This document shows positions 11,990 through 20,172 of a DNA stretch of 64,000 nt, piece by piece. The position numbers and the translations under genes are program-made. A model generated the notes under the pieces. That model had not been told where the DNA came from. It was given only the letters and a program-made list of their open reading frames with translations, and ran no database searches. The stretch's first letter is position 1, and the number at the start of each line of letters is the position of its first letter. The stretch is from Amycolatopsis sp. NBC_01488 (lineage in GTDB: Bacteria > Actinomycetota > Actinomycetes > Mycobacteriales > Pseudonocardiaceae), in NCBI RefSeq assembly GCF_036227105.1, contig NZ_CP109434.1, positions 2,360,001 through 2,424,000 of the forward strand. Reading direction: 5' to 3'.

Positions 11990-12880
11990 TTATCCGCCGA
12001 CCTTCTTCACCGCGTGCCCGCCGAACTGGTTGCGCAGCGCGGCGACCGCGCGCATCGCGGCCGAGTGCTCCTGGCGCGAGGCGAACCGCGCGAAGAGCGC
12101 GGCCGAGATGACCGGCGCCGGCACCGCGTTGTTGATCGCCTCTTCCAGCGTCCAGCGGCCTTCGCCGGAATCCTCGACGTAGCCCTCGAGGTCGTCCAGC
12201 TCCGGGTCCTCGTCGAGCGCGCGCACGAGCAGGTCGAGCAGCCAGGACCGGACGACCGTGCCGCGCTGCCAGCCCTTGATCACCGCGGGCACGTCCTTGA
12301 CGACCTTCGCCGCCTCGAGCAGCTCGAAGCCTTCGGCGAAGGCCTGCATCATGCCGTACTCGATGCCGTTGTGGATCATCTTCGCGTAGTGACCCGCGCC
12401 GACGTCGCCCGCGTGCGAGAAGCCTTCCTCGCGCGGGCCTTCCGGGCGAAGCGCGTCGAAGATCGGCATGGCCTTTTCGACGTCGGCCGCGGTGCCGCCG
12501 ACCATCAGGCCGTAGCCGTTGTCCTTGCCCCACACGCCACCGGAGACACCGCAGTCGACGTAGCCGATGTTCTTCGCCGCCAGCAGATCGGCGTTCAGCT
12601 TGTCGTCGGTGTACTTCGAGTTGCCGCCGTCGATGACCATGTCGCCCTCGGCGAGCAGGTTGCTCAGCTCGGTGACGGTCTGGCGGGTCGGGTCGCCGGC
12701 CGGGACCATGATCCAGACGATCCGGGGACCGTCCAGTTTGGACACCAGGTCCTCGAGCGACGTCGTGTCGGAGACGTCCGGGTTGCGGTCGTACCCAACC
12801 ACCTCGTGACCGGCCGCGCGCAGCCGCTCACGCATGTTGAAGCCCATCTTGCCCAGGCCGATCAGACCGAGCTGAACCAT
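11990..12880 (-). CDS. gnd: 6-phosphogluconate dehydrogenase, decarboxylating (short type)
   Basis: 296 residues. It oxidises 6-phosphogluconate to ribulose 5-phosphate plus CO2 in the pentose phosphate pathway. The N-terminal Rossmann fold has GLIGLGKMGFNM. Substrate-binding and catalytic signatures include VIDGGNSKYTDD, DCGVSGGVWGKDNGYGLMVG and HYAKMIHNGIEYGMMQAFAE, where the Lys and the HNGIEY region form the active site. The length matches the short GntZ/YqeC-like class, which often uses NAD. AGGGG precedes the ATG by 7 bases. The placement between dnaN and recF is the standard actinobacterial order. Confidence 0.95.
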   Translation of the reverse strand: MVQLGLIGLGKMGFNMRERLRAAGHEVVGYDRNPDVSDTTSLEDLVSKLDGPRIVWIMVPAGDPTRQTVTELSNLLAEGDMVIDGGNSKYTDDKLNADLLAAKNIGYVDCGVSGGVWGKDNGYGLMVGGTAADVEKAMPIFDALRPEGPREEGFSHAGDVGAGHYAKMIHNGIEYGMMQAFAEGFELLEAAKVVKDVPAVIKGWQRGTVVRSWLLDLLVRALDEDPELDDLEGYVEDSGEGRWTLEEAINNAVPAPVISAALFARFASRQEHSAAMRAVAALRNQFGGHAVKKVGG

Positions 12881-12910
12881 GAGATCCCCTTACGTGCTAA
12901 CAGTGTCTTA

Positions 12911-12925
12911 CGGGGCTTCGCCCCG
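12911..12925 (-). terminator. Short hairpin between dnaN and gnd
   Basis: CGGGGC-TTC-GCCCCG forms a 6-bp stem in the 90-bp gap downstream of dnaN, with no T-run on the minus strand. It may attenuate rather than end dnaN transcription. A C-rich run follows it. Confidence 0.35.
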
Positions 12926-12970
12926 GCCAGGGGCTCCGCCACCCGGACCCCCCAAGGAAGGGTGTGTGGG

Positions 12971-14104
12971 TCAGCCCGGAAGGCGGACCGGCATCAGGAG
13001 GTAGAGGTAGCCGGGGACGACGTTGCCCTCGGGATCGGCGGGCTTGATCAGCGCGGGCCGGTTCGGCGTCGTGAACGTCAGCTCCGCCCGGTCGCTGTGC
13101 AGGGCGCCGAGGCCGTCGACGAGGTAACCCGGGTTGAACGCGATCGTCACCGGCTCACCTTCGTACTCGACCTGCAGTTCCTCTTCGGCGCTGCCTTCGT
13201 CGTCGCCGCCCGCGGACAACCGCAGCGTGTTGTCCCCGAATTCCAGTCGTACCTGAGTCCCCCGCTCCGCGACCAGCGAAACGCGCTTGATGCTCTCCGT
13301 GAGAGCGGACACGTCGATGACCGCGCGTGAAGTGTGCGACGCGGGCAGCAACTGGCGGTACGGCGGGAACTCCGCGTCGAGCAGGCGGGTCGTCGTGTAG
13401 CGCCCGGAACCGGACAGGCCGAGCAGGCCCTCGCCGCTGGCGAGCGCGAGGCGGATCGTGGCGCCGCTGGCACCGAGCGTCTTGGCGGCTTCGGCGAGGG
13501 TGCGCGCCGGGACGAGCACCGCGGCGTCGGCCAGGCCCTCGGCCGGCTGCCAGGTGAACTCGCGCATGGCGAGCCGGAAGCGGTCGGTCGCGACGAGGGT
13601 CAGCGAGCTGCCGGAGATCTCGAGGCGCATGCCGGTCAGCATCGGCAGCGTGTCGTCCTTGCCCGCAGCGACGACGACCTGGGTGACGGCCTGGCCGAAC
13701 GCGTCGCCGGCGAGCTCACCCGCGAAGGCGGGCTGGGCCGGCAGCTGCGGGTAGTCCTCGACCGGCATGGTCGGCAGGGAGAACCGCGCGGTGCCGCACG
13801 TGATGGTGGCGCGCGCGCCGTCGACGGAGATCTCGACCGGCTGCGCGGGCAGCGCCTTGGTGATGTCGGCGAGCAGGCGCCCGGACACCAGCAGGCGGCC
13901 GCCGTCGGCGATCGTCGCCGGGACGCCGACCGTGGCGGAAACCTCGTAGTCGAAGCCCGAGACGGTCAGGGCGTCGGTGTCGCCGTCCGAACCGGCGTCG
14001 AGGAGGACACCGCCGAGAACCGGCACGGGAGGCCGGGAGGGGAGGCTTCTGGCCACCCACGCGACGGCGTCGGCGAGCCCGTCACGCTCGACGCGGATCT
14101 TCAT
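12971..14104 (-). CDS. dnaN: DNA polymerase III beta subunit (sliding clamp)
   Basis: 377 residues. The ring-shaped homodimer clamps replicative polymerases to DNA. The three-domain pattern is visible. Domain 1 opens [20 protein letters not shown] and includes [16 protein letters not shown]. Domain 2 has [20 protein letters not shown] and [19 protein letters not shown]. The C-terminal [10 protein letters not shown] is the usual clamp ending. The ATG at 14104 gives the standard length; a longer open frame upstream runs into oriC and is not conserved. It lies on the opposite side of oriC from dnaA, transcribed in the same direction. Confidence 0.97.
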   Translation of the reverse strand: MKIRVERDGLADAVAWVARSLPSRPPVPVLGGVLLDAGSDGDTDALTVSGFDYEVSATVGVPATIADGGRLLVSGRLLADITKALPAQPVEISVDGARATITCGTARFSLPTMPVEDYPQLPAQPAFAGELAGDAFGQAVTQVVVAAGKDDTLPMLTGMRLEISGSSLTLVATDRFRLAMREFTWQPAEGLADAAVLVPARTLAEAAKTLGASGATIRLALASGEGLLGLSGSGRYTTTRLLDAEFPPYRQLLPASHTSRAVIDVSALTESIKRVSLVAERGTQVRLEFGDNTLRLSAGGDDEGSAEEELQVEYEGEPVTIAFNPGYLVDGLGALHSDRAELTFTTPNRPALIKPADPEGNVVPGYLYLLMPVRLPG

Positions 14105-14339
14105 GCGCGCATCCTTTCGACGACCGAACCGCTGACGGCTCGGGCCAAGCCTGGTTCTCGCGGGACAGTGACCGGCTGCCCCCTCCGGCCGGTCCGCCCT
14201 CCGCGTTGAGCGGCCGGAGCGCGGACCAGGTGCAGGCGTCCACGTTAGGCCGTCGCGGGCCCCGCCGTCACCTCGGCCTCCCCTTGAGTTTGTCGACTTG
14301 GCGACACGATCTCGCGGCTGTCCCCAACTTCGTCCATCG

Positions 14340-14400
14340 CCTGTTTTTGTTTTGTTCTCTCTTAGAAGAGATCTAAAGGCAGTAGCAGTAGTAAGCGTTG
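14340..14400. other. Candidate DNA-unwinding element of oriC
   Basis: CTGTTTTTGTTTTGTTCTCT and the following CTTAGAAGAGATCTAAAGGC make the only clearly A/T-rich stretch in the origin, flanked by GC-rich DNA. Two overlapping TGTGGATTG box-like 9-mers directly follow it (14399-14416). The position beside a DnaA-box field fits a duplex-unwinding element; this is inference from composition. Confidence 0.6.
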
Positions 14401-14521
14401 TGGATTGTGTGGATTGAGCTCGTTCGCGCAGGTCGGAGCGCTCGCGGGCGTGTGGAGAACCATGGTGGCGGACCTGTGGGCAGATCGGGCCACCCGTGGA
14501 TGGATTCGGGCGACCCCCGAT

Positions 14522-14562
14522 TCGTCCACAGTTGTCCCCAGTTGTCCCCACGGTTGTCCCCA
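14522..14562 (+). promoter_or_regulatory. Tandem DnaA boxes, forward cluster
   Basis: TCGTCCACA (14522-14530), TTGTCCCCA (14532-14540), TTGTCCCCA (14542-14550) and TTGTCCCCA (14554-14562) lie head to tail with centre spacing of 10, 10 and 12 bp. The first three spacings are close to one helical turn, placing these boxes on one face of the DNA. Three of four use CCCCA in place of CCACA. Confidence 0.75.
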
Positions 14563-14651
14563 GGCGTGGGTCGTTCCGTCCCCAGGGTCTGGGGGTGCGC
14601 GGCGGGCTCCGAATCGCCCTACCGAGTGACCGTCCCCCGCTGTGCACAGAA

Positions 14652-14772
14652 TGTGGGCAACCTGTGGAACCGGCGTGGACAACGGTGTGGATGGACTGTG
14701 GATCACCTGTGGGCGGGGTGTGGACGGAATCCGCGTCGTCGCTGATGGGAGATCCGTTGGCACTGTGGGCAA
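14652..14772 (-). promoter_or_regulatory. DnaA boxes, reverse cluster
   Basis: Reverse-oriented 9-mers: TGTGGGCAA (14652-14660), TGTGGAACC (14663-14671, weak), CGTGGACAA (14674-14682, one mismatch), TGTGGATCA (14697-14705) and TGTGGGCAA (14764-14772). Further partial matches lie between 14684 and 14725. Together with the forward cluster they point toward each other across about 90 bp. Confidence 0.65.
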
Positions 14773-14826
14773 TCCGCCCACACCATGGGGAAACTTCCTT
14801 GTGTACAAACAATTTTCGCGACTTTG

Positions 14827-14877
14827 CGAAGCGCGCGTACGCGCGCTTCGTTGCTTCGCGTGCGTACGCGCGCTTCG
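14827..14877. repeat. 24-bp perfect palindrome plus partial direct repeat at the dnaA side of oriC
   Basis: 14827-14850 is a perfect 24-bp palindrome with the halves CGAAGCGCGCGT and ACGCGCGCTTCG. Its right half recurs at 14863-14877 (CGTACGCGCGCTTCG) preceded by a degraded left half. It contains BsiWI-like CGTACG cores. It may form a cruciform or bind a dimeric protein. It is not the dnaA terminator, which lies closer to the gene. Confidence 0.7.
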
Positions 14878-14897
14878 GACAGTCCACATACGACAAA

Positions 14898-14924
14898 GGG
14901 GCGTCCACTGTGCGTGGACGCCCC
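14898..14924 (-). terminator. Terminator of dnaA
   Basis: A perfect 11-bp stem (GGGGCGTCCAC at 14898-14908 and GTGGACGCCCC at 14914-14924) lies 26 bases beyond the dnaA stop and is followed on the minus strand by TTTGT. Confidence 0.8.
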
Positions 14925-14950
14925 GAAGTCGTTGCGGGAAAAGGGATGTG

Positions 14951-16561
14951 CTATTGGCGGGCGCGCTGCTTGATGCGCGACGTCAGCTCCTGCACCTGGT
15001 CGTAGATGCGCCGGCGCTCGGCCATCTCCTTGCGGATCTTCTTGTCCGCGTGCATGACGGTCGTGTGGTCGCGGCCGCCGAACGTCTGCCCGATCTTCGG
15101 CAGCGACATGTCGGTGAGCTCGCGGCAGAGGTACATCGCGATCTGGCGGGCCGTGGCGAGCGCCTTCGTCTTGCCGGGGCCGCACAGGTCGTCGAGCGTG
15201 ACGTCGAAGAACTCGGAGATGACGCCCATGATGGTCGGCGCGGTGATCTCCGGGGCGTGCGAGTCGGGGATGAGGTCGCGCAGCACGATCTCCGCCAGCC
15301 CGGCGTCCACCGGCTGCTGGTTCAGCGACGCGAACGCGGTGACGCGGATCAGCGCGCCCTCGAGCTCCCGGATGTTCGCTTCGACGCGCGAGGCGATGAA
15401 CTCCAGGACGTCGCCCGGCACCGCCAGCCTGTCCTGCGCCGCCTTCTTGCGGAGGATCGCGATGCGCGTCTCCAGTTCGGGCGGCTGGATGTCGGTGATC
15501 AGGCCCCACTCGAACCGCGTCCGCAGCCGGTCTTCCAGCGTCTCGAGGCGCTTGGGCGGGCGGTCGGAGCTGACGACGATCTGCTTGTTCGCGTTGTGGA
15601 GGGTGTTGAAGGTGTGGAAGAACTCTTCCTGCGTACCTTCCTTGCCTTCCAGGAACTGGATGTCGTCGACGAGCAGGATGTCGATGTCGCGGTAGCGCCG
15701 CTGGAAGGCGACTTTGCGGTCGTCTCGCAGCGAGTTGATGAAGTCGTTCGTGAACTCTTCGGTCGAGACGTACCGGACGCGCATGCCGGGGAAGAGCCGT
15801 TGCGCGTAGTGGCCGACCGCGTGCAGCAGGTGCGTCTTGCCGAGCCCGGACTCGCCCCAGATGAACAGCGGGTTGTACGCGCGGGCCGGCGCTTCGGCGA
15901 CGGCGACCGCGGCCGCGTGCGCGAAGCGGTTGGACGCGCCGATGACGAACGTGTCGAAGGTGTACTTCTCGTTCAGCTTCGTCTTCGACGTCTGCGGCTG
16001 CGCCGGCGCGGTGTAGGGCTGGCCGGCGATCGGCTGGCCGGAGAACGTCGGCCAGATCTCGTGGACGGCGGCGAGCGCTTCGCCCTCTTCGTCGACCTCT
16101 TCGTCCGTGTCGTCGCCGTCGTCGGGCTTCGGCGCGGCGGACTGGTGCGGGGGCAGCGGCGGCGCGGGCTCGGGACGCGGCGGCGGCAGCATCGGGCCGG
16201 GGCCCGGCCGCGGCACGGGAGCCGGCTCCGGGCTGACGCCGTTTTCCACCCGGCCGGGTGACGGCACGTAGTGCGGAGCGGCGACCGGGGCGACCGCTTC
16301 GGTGCTGTCGACCTTCACCGCGAGCGAGATGGCGCGGCCGAGCCGCCGGGAGAGCGCGTCGGTGATCGCGCCGCGCAGGCCGCGTTCGATCGCTTCCTTC
16401 GCGAAGTCGCTGGGGGCCGCCAGGAGGGCGGTGCCGTCGAGCAGGCCGATCGGGCGGGTCACGCGCATCCAGGCGCGCTGCTGGGGGGACAGGGTCCCGT
16501 CGGACAGTTCGCGTACCACCTGTTCCCAGATGACGCCCAGATTGTGCTGGTGCTCCGACAC
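14951..16561 (-). CDS. dnaA: Chromosomal replication initiator DnaA
   Basis: 536 residues from the GTG at 16561, which has GAGGGGAG upstream and gives the conserved opening [19 protein letters not shown]. Domain I spans about residues 1-90, and domain II is a long acidic/proline linker (about 100-215). Domain III is the AAA+ ATPase, with [17 protein letters not shown], Walker [17 protein letters not shown] and Walker [20 protein letters not shown]. Domain IV carries the DnaA-box reader [15 protein letters not shown]. It melts oriC and also binds its own promoter. An in-frame extension to 16681 is rejected because it crosses the promoter DnaA boxes. Confidence 0.97.
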   Translation of the reverse strand: MSEHQHNLGVIWEQVVRELSDGTLSPQQRAWMRVTRPIGLLDGTALLAAPSDFAKEAIERGLRGAITDALSRRLGRAISLAVKVDSTEAVAPVAAPHYVPSPGRVENGVSPEPAPVPRPGPGPMLPPPRPEPAPPLPPHQSAAPKPDDGDDTDEEVDEEGEALAAVHEIWPTFSGQPIAGQPYTAPAQPQTSKTKLNEKYTFDTFVIGASNRFAHAAAVAVAEAPARAYNPLFIWGESGLGKTHLLHAVGHYAQRLFPGMRVRYVSTEEFTNDFINSLRDDRKVAFQRRYRDIDILLVDDIQFLEGKEGTQEEFFHTFNTLHNANKQIVVSSDRPPKRLETLEDRLRTRFEWGLITDIQPPELETRIAILRKKAAQDRLAVPGDVLEFIASRVEANIRELEGALIRVTAFASLNQQPVDAGLAEIVLRDLIPDSHAPEITAPTIMGVISEFFDVTLDDLCGPGKTKALATARQIAMYLCRELTDMSLPKIGQTFGGRDHTTVMHADKKIRKEMAERRRIYDQVQELTSRIKQRARQ

Positions 16562-17157
16562 CGGTCTGGCTCCCCTCCCCTCGTCGGCGTGGACGGCCGA
16601 ACGCCCCTGGTCACGCGGTCCGGTACGCATCAGCGGACCCGCGTGTGCACCGGCACAGCGAATATCCACATAGTTGTCCACAGCTGTGCACTAATGTACG
16701 GCGACCCGCGGCGACGCCACCTGCGGGCTCGTCGTACGCCGGTGGGCACTCCACCACCCGGATACTCGTGCACCTCGACCGGTGACCCGAGAGAGGCACG
16801 CTAACAAGCCCCGCCCGCTGCCACAAGGCATCCTGGGTCGCAAGCATTTCACGGTGTACGGCGTGTTGCCATTCGGTGCCCCGCCGTCGACGATCTCGGC
16901 CCCGCGGGCCGGTCGCGGACCGTGGCCAAGGGGGTGCTTACCGGCCGCCCGACGGGGGTGCGTACCCTCGTAAGGTCTCCCGTATGCGACGGGTGCTATT
17001 CGCGTGCCCACGTTGTCGTCGCTCGTCGTGACGAGGCCACACGTTGGTAGGAGACACCAGAGACTGCCGTGCGCCCGCACGACACGCCAGGCGACGGGGA
17101 GGAATCCCCAGCAGGGCGGGTCGGGGGCAGACGACACAGCGACACACAGGAGAAGCA
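16562..17157. other. Divergent dnaA/rpmH promoter region
   Basis: These 596 bases hold no supported gene. They carry the dnaA promoter with DnaA boxes near 16662-16682 and the rpmH promoter and long 5' leader on the other side. Short frames across it (for example an N-terminal extension of rpmH from 17044) lack support. I could not assign -35/-10 elements with confidence. Confidence 0.7.
16662..16682 (+). promoter_or_regulatory. DnaA boxes in the dnaA promoter
   Basis: ATATCCACA (16662-16670) and the consensus TTGTCCACA (16674-16682) lie about 100-120 bp upstream of the dnaA start. This is a place where DnaA can repress its own transcription, as described for other actinobacteria. Confidence 0.75.
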
Positions 17158-17301
17158 GTGAGCAAGGGTAAGCGCACCTTCCAGCCGAACAACCGCCGCC
17201 GCGCGAAGACCCACGGGTTCCGCCTGCGCATGCGGACCCGCGCCGGCCGGGCCATCCTGGCGGCTCGTCGTCGCAAGGGCCGCGGCGCGCTGTCCGCCTG
17301 A
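17158..17301 (+). CDS. rpmH: 50S ribosomal protein L34
   Basis: 47 residues from a GTG start with CAGGAGA 8 bases upstream. The sequence [20 protein letters not shown] and then [15 protein letters not shown] is the typical L34 core: very basic, short, and bound to 23S rRNA. It is first gene of the rpmH-rnpA-yidD-yidC-jag operon that diverges from dnaA in most bacteria. Confidence 0.98.
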   Translation: MSKGKRTFQPNNRRRAKTHGFRLRMRTRAGRAILAARRRKGRGALSA

Positions 17302-17321
17302 TCTCGCCGTCGAGGCGCGCC

Positions 17322-17756
17322 GTGCTGCCGGCTGCCGCACGTCTGCGGCGGAGTGACGAATTCCGCGTGGTTCTCCGTCGCGGATCCAGGGCAGGCAGGC
17401 GCCGCCTCGTCGTCCACGCGTTGACCACGGACCCGTCCGGGGCCGCCGACCTCCCGCCGGCGGCCCGGGCGGGTTTTGTGGTGAGCAAGGCCGTCGGGAA
17501 CTCGGTGGTCCGCCACCGCGTCACCCGCCGGTTGCGTCATCTCGTTTCGGCCCGGCTCGGAACCCTGCCCGCCGGCAGTGCGTTGGTCGTACGGGCATTG
17601 CCGCCGTCCGCGAGCGCGTCCAGCGCGGAGCTCGGAGCCGATCTCGACGCCGCTTTGCGGCGGCTGGGACTCACGCCGTCGCGCCGTCCGGCCGGGGATG
17701 CCCCCCGCCCGACGCGTCCCGCCGAGGCGGACCCCGACCACGGATCAGCGGTGTGA
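17322..17756 (+). CDS. rnpA: Ribonuclease P protein component
   Basis: 144 residues from a GTG. It is the protein cofactor of RNase P, which trims tRNA 5' leaders. The N-terminus [20 protein letters not shown] and the RNR-type motif in [16 protein letters not shown] identify the family. Residues beyond ~115 (a Pro/Arg/Asp-rich tail) are an extension common in actinobacteria. Its stop overlaps the yidD start by 4 bp (GTGA). Confidence 0.95.
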   Translation: MLPAAARLRRSDEFRVVLRRGSRAGRRRLVVHALTTDPSGAADLPPAARAGFVVSKAVGNSVVRHRVTRRLRHLVSARLGTLPAGSALVVRALPPSASASSAELGADLDAALRRLGLTPSRRPAGDAPRPTRPAEADPDHGSAV

Positions 17757-18097
17757 CCGGCATGCGAGCCACCCCCGAGCACGACCACGAGCACGCCGCC
17801 CTCGGCGACACCGAGCCCGCGCCTCCGCGGCCCGGTCCCGTCGCCTGGGTCCTGCTGCTCCCCATCAAGCTCTACCGCAAGGCGATCTCGCCCTTCCTCC
17901 CGCCGGCTTGCCGGTTCTACCCGAGCTGCAGCGCGTACGCAGTCGAAGCCCTCACCCGGCACGGCGCCGGCCGCGGCTCCTACCTCGCGCTGCGCCGGCT
18001 GCTGCGCTGCGGCCCGTGGACCCCGCCCGGCCGTGACCCGGTACCCGAGACGTTCTCGTGGCGCTACCGCAGACCTGAAACACCGATCGAGGAGTAG
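17753..18097 (+). CDS. yidD: Membrane protein insertion efficiency factor YidD
   Basis: 114 residues. YidD helps YidC-dependent membrane protein insertion. The family core is [20 protein letters not shown] then [18 protein letters not shown], with its two conserved cysteines, and [15 protein letters not shown]. The N-terminal ~28 residues are a charged, His/Glu-rich extension. The GTG start overlaps the rnpA stop; an internal ATG four codons later is an alternative. Confidence 0.95.
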   Translation: MTGMRATPEHDHEHAALGDTEPAPPRPGPVAWVLLLPIKLYRKAISPFLPPACRFYPSCSAYAVEALTRHGAGRGSYLALRRLLRCGPWTPPGRDPVPETFSWRYRRPETPIEE

Positions 18098-18102
18098 CAG
18101 CA

Positions 18103-19236
18103 GTGCTCGATTTCATCTACTACCCCGTGTCCTTCATCCTCTGGTGTTGGCACAAGGTCTTCGGCTTCGTCTTCGGGGAAGCCACGGCGATCTCCTGGAT
18201 CCTCGGCATCATCTTCCTGACGTTCACGGTCCGCGGCATCATGTTCAAGCCGTTCGTGAACCAGGTCCGGTCGATGAAGAAGATGCAGGACTTCGCGCCG
18301 GAGATGAAGAAGGTCCAGAAGAAGTACGCGAACGACAAGCAGCGCCAGGCGCAGGAGATGCAGAAGCTCCAGCGCGAGCACGGGGTGAACCCGCTCGGCA
18401 GCTGCTTGCCGATGGTGCTGCAGATCCCGGTGTTCATCGGCCTGAACTGGGTCCTCCGCGCGTTCAGCATCCAGCCGAAGGACGGCAAGCCGAAGACCGA
18501 GAACTACTTCTTCAGCCAGCACGACGTCCAGTCGTACACCAACGCGAAGCTCTTCGGCGTCAACCTCGGCGAGGCGATCCACAACGGCGTCACCGCGATC
18601 GGCGGCAGCGGCGGAGCCGGCTGGCACTGGAACGTCCTGCCCGTGGCGCTGCCGCTGATGATCGTCGCGTCCATCGCCACGCACCTCACCGCGCGCCACT
18701 CGGTGGCCCGGCAGAACGCCGCGTCGGCCACCTCGCAGACCGCGATCATGAACAAGCTGACGATGTACATCTTCCCGCTCGGTGTGCTCGTCTTCGGTGC
18801 GCTGTTCCCGCTCGGCCTCCTCTTCTACTGGCTGGCGAACAACGGCTGGACCCTGATGCAGCAGCGCCTCGTCTACACGAAGATCGACAAGGAAGAGGCG
18901 GCCCGCAAGGCGGAGGCGGCGGAGAAGCGCGCGTCGCTCGGTCCGAAGCCGGGGCAGAAGCCGACCGCGCCGAAGGTCGGCCAGAAGCCGGTCCAGCAGA
19001 AGAAGAACCAGTCCGCGCAGGGCGGCTCGCAGAAGAAGGTCACGAAGGCCGGCTCGGCCCACGGCTTCGCGCAGACCGCTTCCGGTGGCCCGGCCGGCTC
19101 GGCGAGCGAACCCGCGAAGGTGGCCGACCCGGCCCCGGCCGACACGAACGGCCAGAACGGCTCGAAGGACAACGGCACTGGGGTGCCGGGCCTTCTCAAA
19201 GACTCGACCAGGAAGTCGGGCCGGAAGCGCCGCTGA
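18103..19236 (+). CDS. yidC: Membrane protein insertase YidC
   Basis: 377 residues from a GTG. It is an Oxa1-type insertase of the inner membrane. The short periplasmic part and first helix (ISWILGIIFLTFTVRGIMF) are followed by the C1 coiled-coil loop (KKMQDFAPEMKKVQKKYAND and NPLGSCLPMVLQIPVFIGLN) and further helices up to PLGLLFYWLANNGWTLMQQR. The last ~110 residues are a Lys/Ala/Gly-rich cytoplasmic tail. It starts 5 bp after yidD. Confidence 0.96.
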   Translation: MLDFIYYPVSFILWCWHKVFGFVFGEATAISWILGIIFLTFTVRGIMFKPFVNQVRSMKKMQDFAPEMKKVQKKYANDKQRQAQEMQKLQREHGVNPLGSCLPMVLQIPVFIGLNWVLRAFSIQPKDGKPKTENYFFSQHDVQSYTNAKLFGVNLGEAIHNGVTAIGGSGGAGWHWNVLPVALPLMIVASIATHLTARHSVARQNAASATSQTAIMNKLTMYIFPLGVLVFGALFPLGLLFYWLANNGWTLMQQRLVYTKIDKEEAARKAEAAEKRASLGPKPGQKPTAPKVGQKPVQQKKNQSAQGGSQKKVTKAGSAHGFAQTASGGPAGSASEPAKVADPAPADTNGQNGSKDNGTGVPGLLKDSTRKSGRKRR

Positions 19237-19263
19237 GGCGCGACCGGTTCGGAGAGGAGACGA

Positions 19264-19827
19264 ATGATGTCGGAGACGATCGACACGATCGACGCCGATC
19301 AGGATGACGTGAACCCGGAGCCGGCCGCCGACGAGGCGGGCGAGCAGAAGGCGGGCGGTGGTGACGACGTCCTCGTGCAGGAGGGCGACATCGCCGGCGA
19401 CTACCTCGAGCGCCTGCTCGACCTGCTCGACTACGACGGCGACATCGACCTGGACGTCGAAGCGGGCCGCGCGATCGTGAGCATCGACGGCGGCGAGGAT
19501 CTCGAGAAGCTCGTCGGCCCCCGCGGCACGGTGCTCGAGGCGCTGCAGGAGCTGACCCGCCTGGCGGTCCAGCAGGAGACGGGTTCGCGGAGCCGGCTGA
19601 TGCTGGACATCGCGGGCTGGCGCGCGGACCGCCGCGAGGAGCTCCGCGAGCTCGGCCGGTCGACGGCGGAGTCGGTCCTGCAGAGCGGCGAGCGCGTGCG
19701 CCTGCAGCCGATGAGCCCGTTCGAGCGCAAGGTGGTCCACGACGCCGTGGCGACGGTCTCCGGCGTCACGAGCGAGAGCGAGGGCGAGGACCCGAAGCGC
19801 CGCGTGGTGATCTTCCCGGAGTCCTGA
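19264..19827 (+). CDS. jag: Jag/KhpB family RNA-binding protein (KH-R3H)
   Basis: 187 residues. An acidic N-terminal ~45 residues precede a KH domain (GDIDLDVEAGRAIVSIDG, then GGEDLEKLVGPRGTVLEALQ with its G-x-x-G loop) and a C-terminal R3H domain (LRLQPMSPFERKVVHDAVAT). Family members bind RNA and affect cell division and elongation, often with KhpA. It is the last gene of the rpmH operon, with a strong terminator beyond it. The second ATG (19267) is an equally good start. Confidence 0.93.
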   Translation: MMSETIDTIDADQDDVNPEPAADEAGEQKAGGGDDVLVQEGDIAGDYLERLLDLLDYDGDIDLDVEAGRAIVSIDGGEDLEKLVGPRGTVLEALQELTRLAVQQETGSRSRLMLDIAGWRADRREELRELGRSTAESVLQSGERVRLQPMSPFERKVVHDAVATVSGVTSESEGEDPKRRVVIFPES

Positions 19828-19840
19828 GTTCCCGGTTTGC

Positions 19841-19884
19841 GAAGCGGCCCCACTTGACTCGGTCAGGTGGGGCCGCTTCTTTGT
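19841..19884 (+). terminator. Terminator of the rpmH-rnpA-yidD-yidC-jag operon
   Basis: An 18-bp stem with one G-U pair (19841-19858 with 19862-19879) and a 3-nt loop is followed by TTTGTG. It begins 14 bases after the jag stop. Confidence 0.9.
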
Positions 19885-19979
19885 GTGCCGTGTCTGAGGG
19901 CTGCGTCGGCGGGCGACTCAGCTTCAGCGGGATGAGGCAGTGGATCGCTCGCCGTCGTCGAGCGAATTACACGGATGAT

Positions 19980-19993
19980 GTTTCACGTGGAAC
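19980..19993. promoter_or_regulatory. parS site 1 of the par cluster (GTTTCACGTGGAAC)
   Basis: One mismatch from the 14-bp consensus GTTTCACGTGAAAC. It lies in the jag-rsmG intergenic region, where ParB loads onto the chromosome to organise the newly replicated origin. Confidence 0.9.
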
Positions 19994-20027
19994 GGGTACC
20001 TCGCCGACACGGCGACTGAGTGTCGTC

Positions 20028-20041
20028 GTTTCACGTGGAAC
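20028..20041. promoter_or_regulatory. parS site 2 (GTTTCACGTGGAAC)
   Basis: Identical to the site at 19980, 48 bp further on, in the same intergenic region upstream of rsmG. Confidence 0.9.
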
Positions 20042-20071
20042 CGTCCACAGACCGCGTCCGGCGGAGTGGAG

Positions 20072-20080
20072 TTGTCCACA
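20072..20080 (+). promoter_or_regulatory. Consensus DnaA box upstream of rsmG-parAB
   Basis: An exact TTGTCCACA between parS sites 2 and 3. A weaker CCGTCCACA lies at 20041-20049. The placement suggests DnaA may act on the rsmG-parA-parB promoter; this is inferred. Confidence 0.55.
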
Positions 20081-20136
20081 TCTGCGGTCTGTCGGCTCGT
20101 TTTCGCCTCGACATCAGGGACAATCACAGCAGCGCG

Positions 20137-20150
20137 GTTTCACGTGAAAC
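20137..20150. promoter_or_regulatory. parS site 3, perfect consensus (GTTTCACGTGAAAC)
   Basis: A perfect palindrome identical to the actinobacterial consensus, 22 bp before the rsmG start codon. The three parS sites and one DnaA box fill the 345-bp jag-rsmG gap, which has no gene. Confidence 0.95.
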
Positions 20151-20172
20151 GCGCGGACGAGGAGTAGCCGGA

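Larger units (their letters stand above)
14270..14945. other. oriC: Chromosomal replication origin (oriC) between dnaN and dnaA
   Basis: The 846-bp dnaA-dnaN gap is free of plausible genes and holds many 9-mers resembling the actinobacterial DnaA box (TTGTCCACA) on both strands. An A/T-rich patch (14340-14400) lies at the dnaN end, box clusters at 14522-14562 and 14652-14772 in the middle, and a palindromic repeat plus the dnaA terminator at the dnaA end. Short frames spanning it are artefacts of composition. The dnaN-proximal 165 bp (14105-14269) shows nothing recognisable beyond presumed promoter and leader sequence. Confidence 0.92.

Noticed and set aside
16562..16681. Longer dnaA start at 16681
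   Set aside because: It would place the promoter DnaA boxes inside the coding sequence and adds residues unlike DnaA. The GTG at 16561 has a good ribosome-binding site and the conserved N-terminus.
17044..17157. N-terminal extension of rpmH
   Set aside because: L34 is 44-50 residues in all bacteria, and the GTG at 17158 has AGGAGA upstream.
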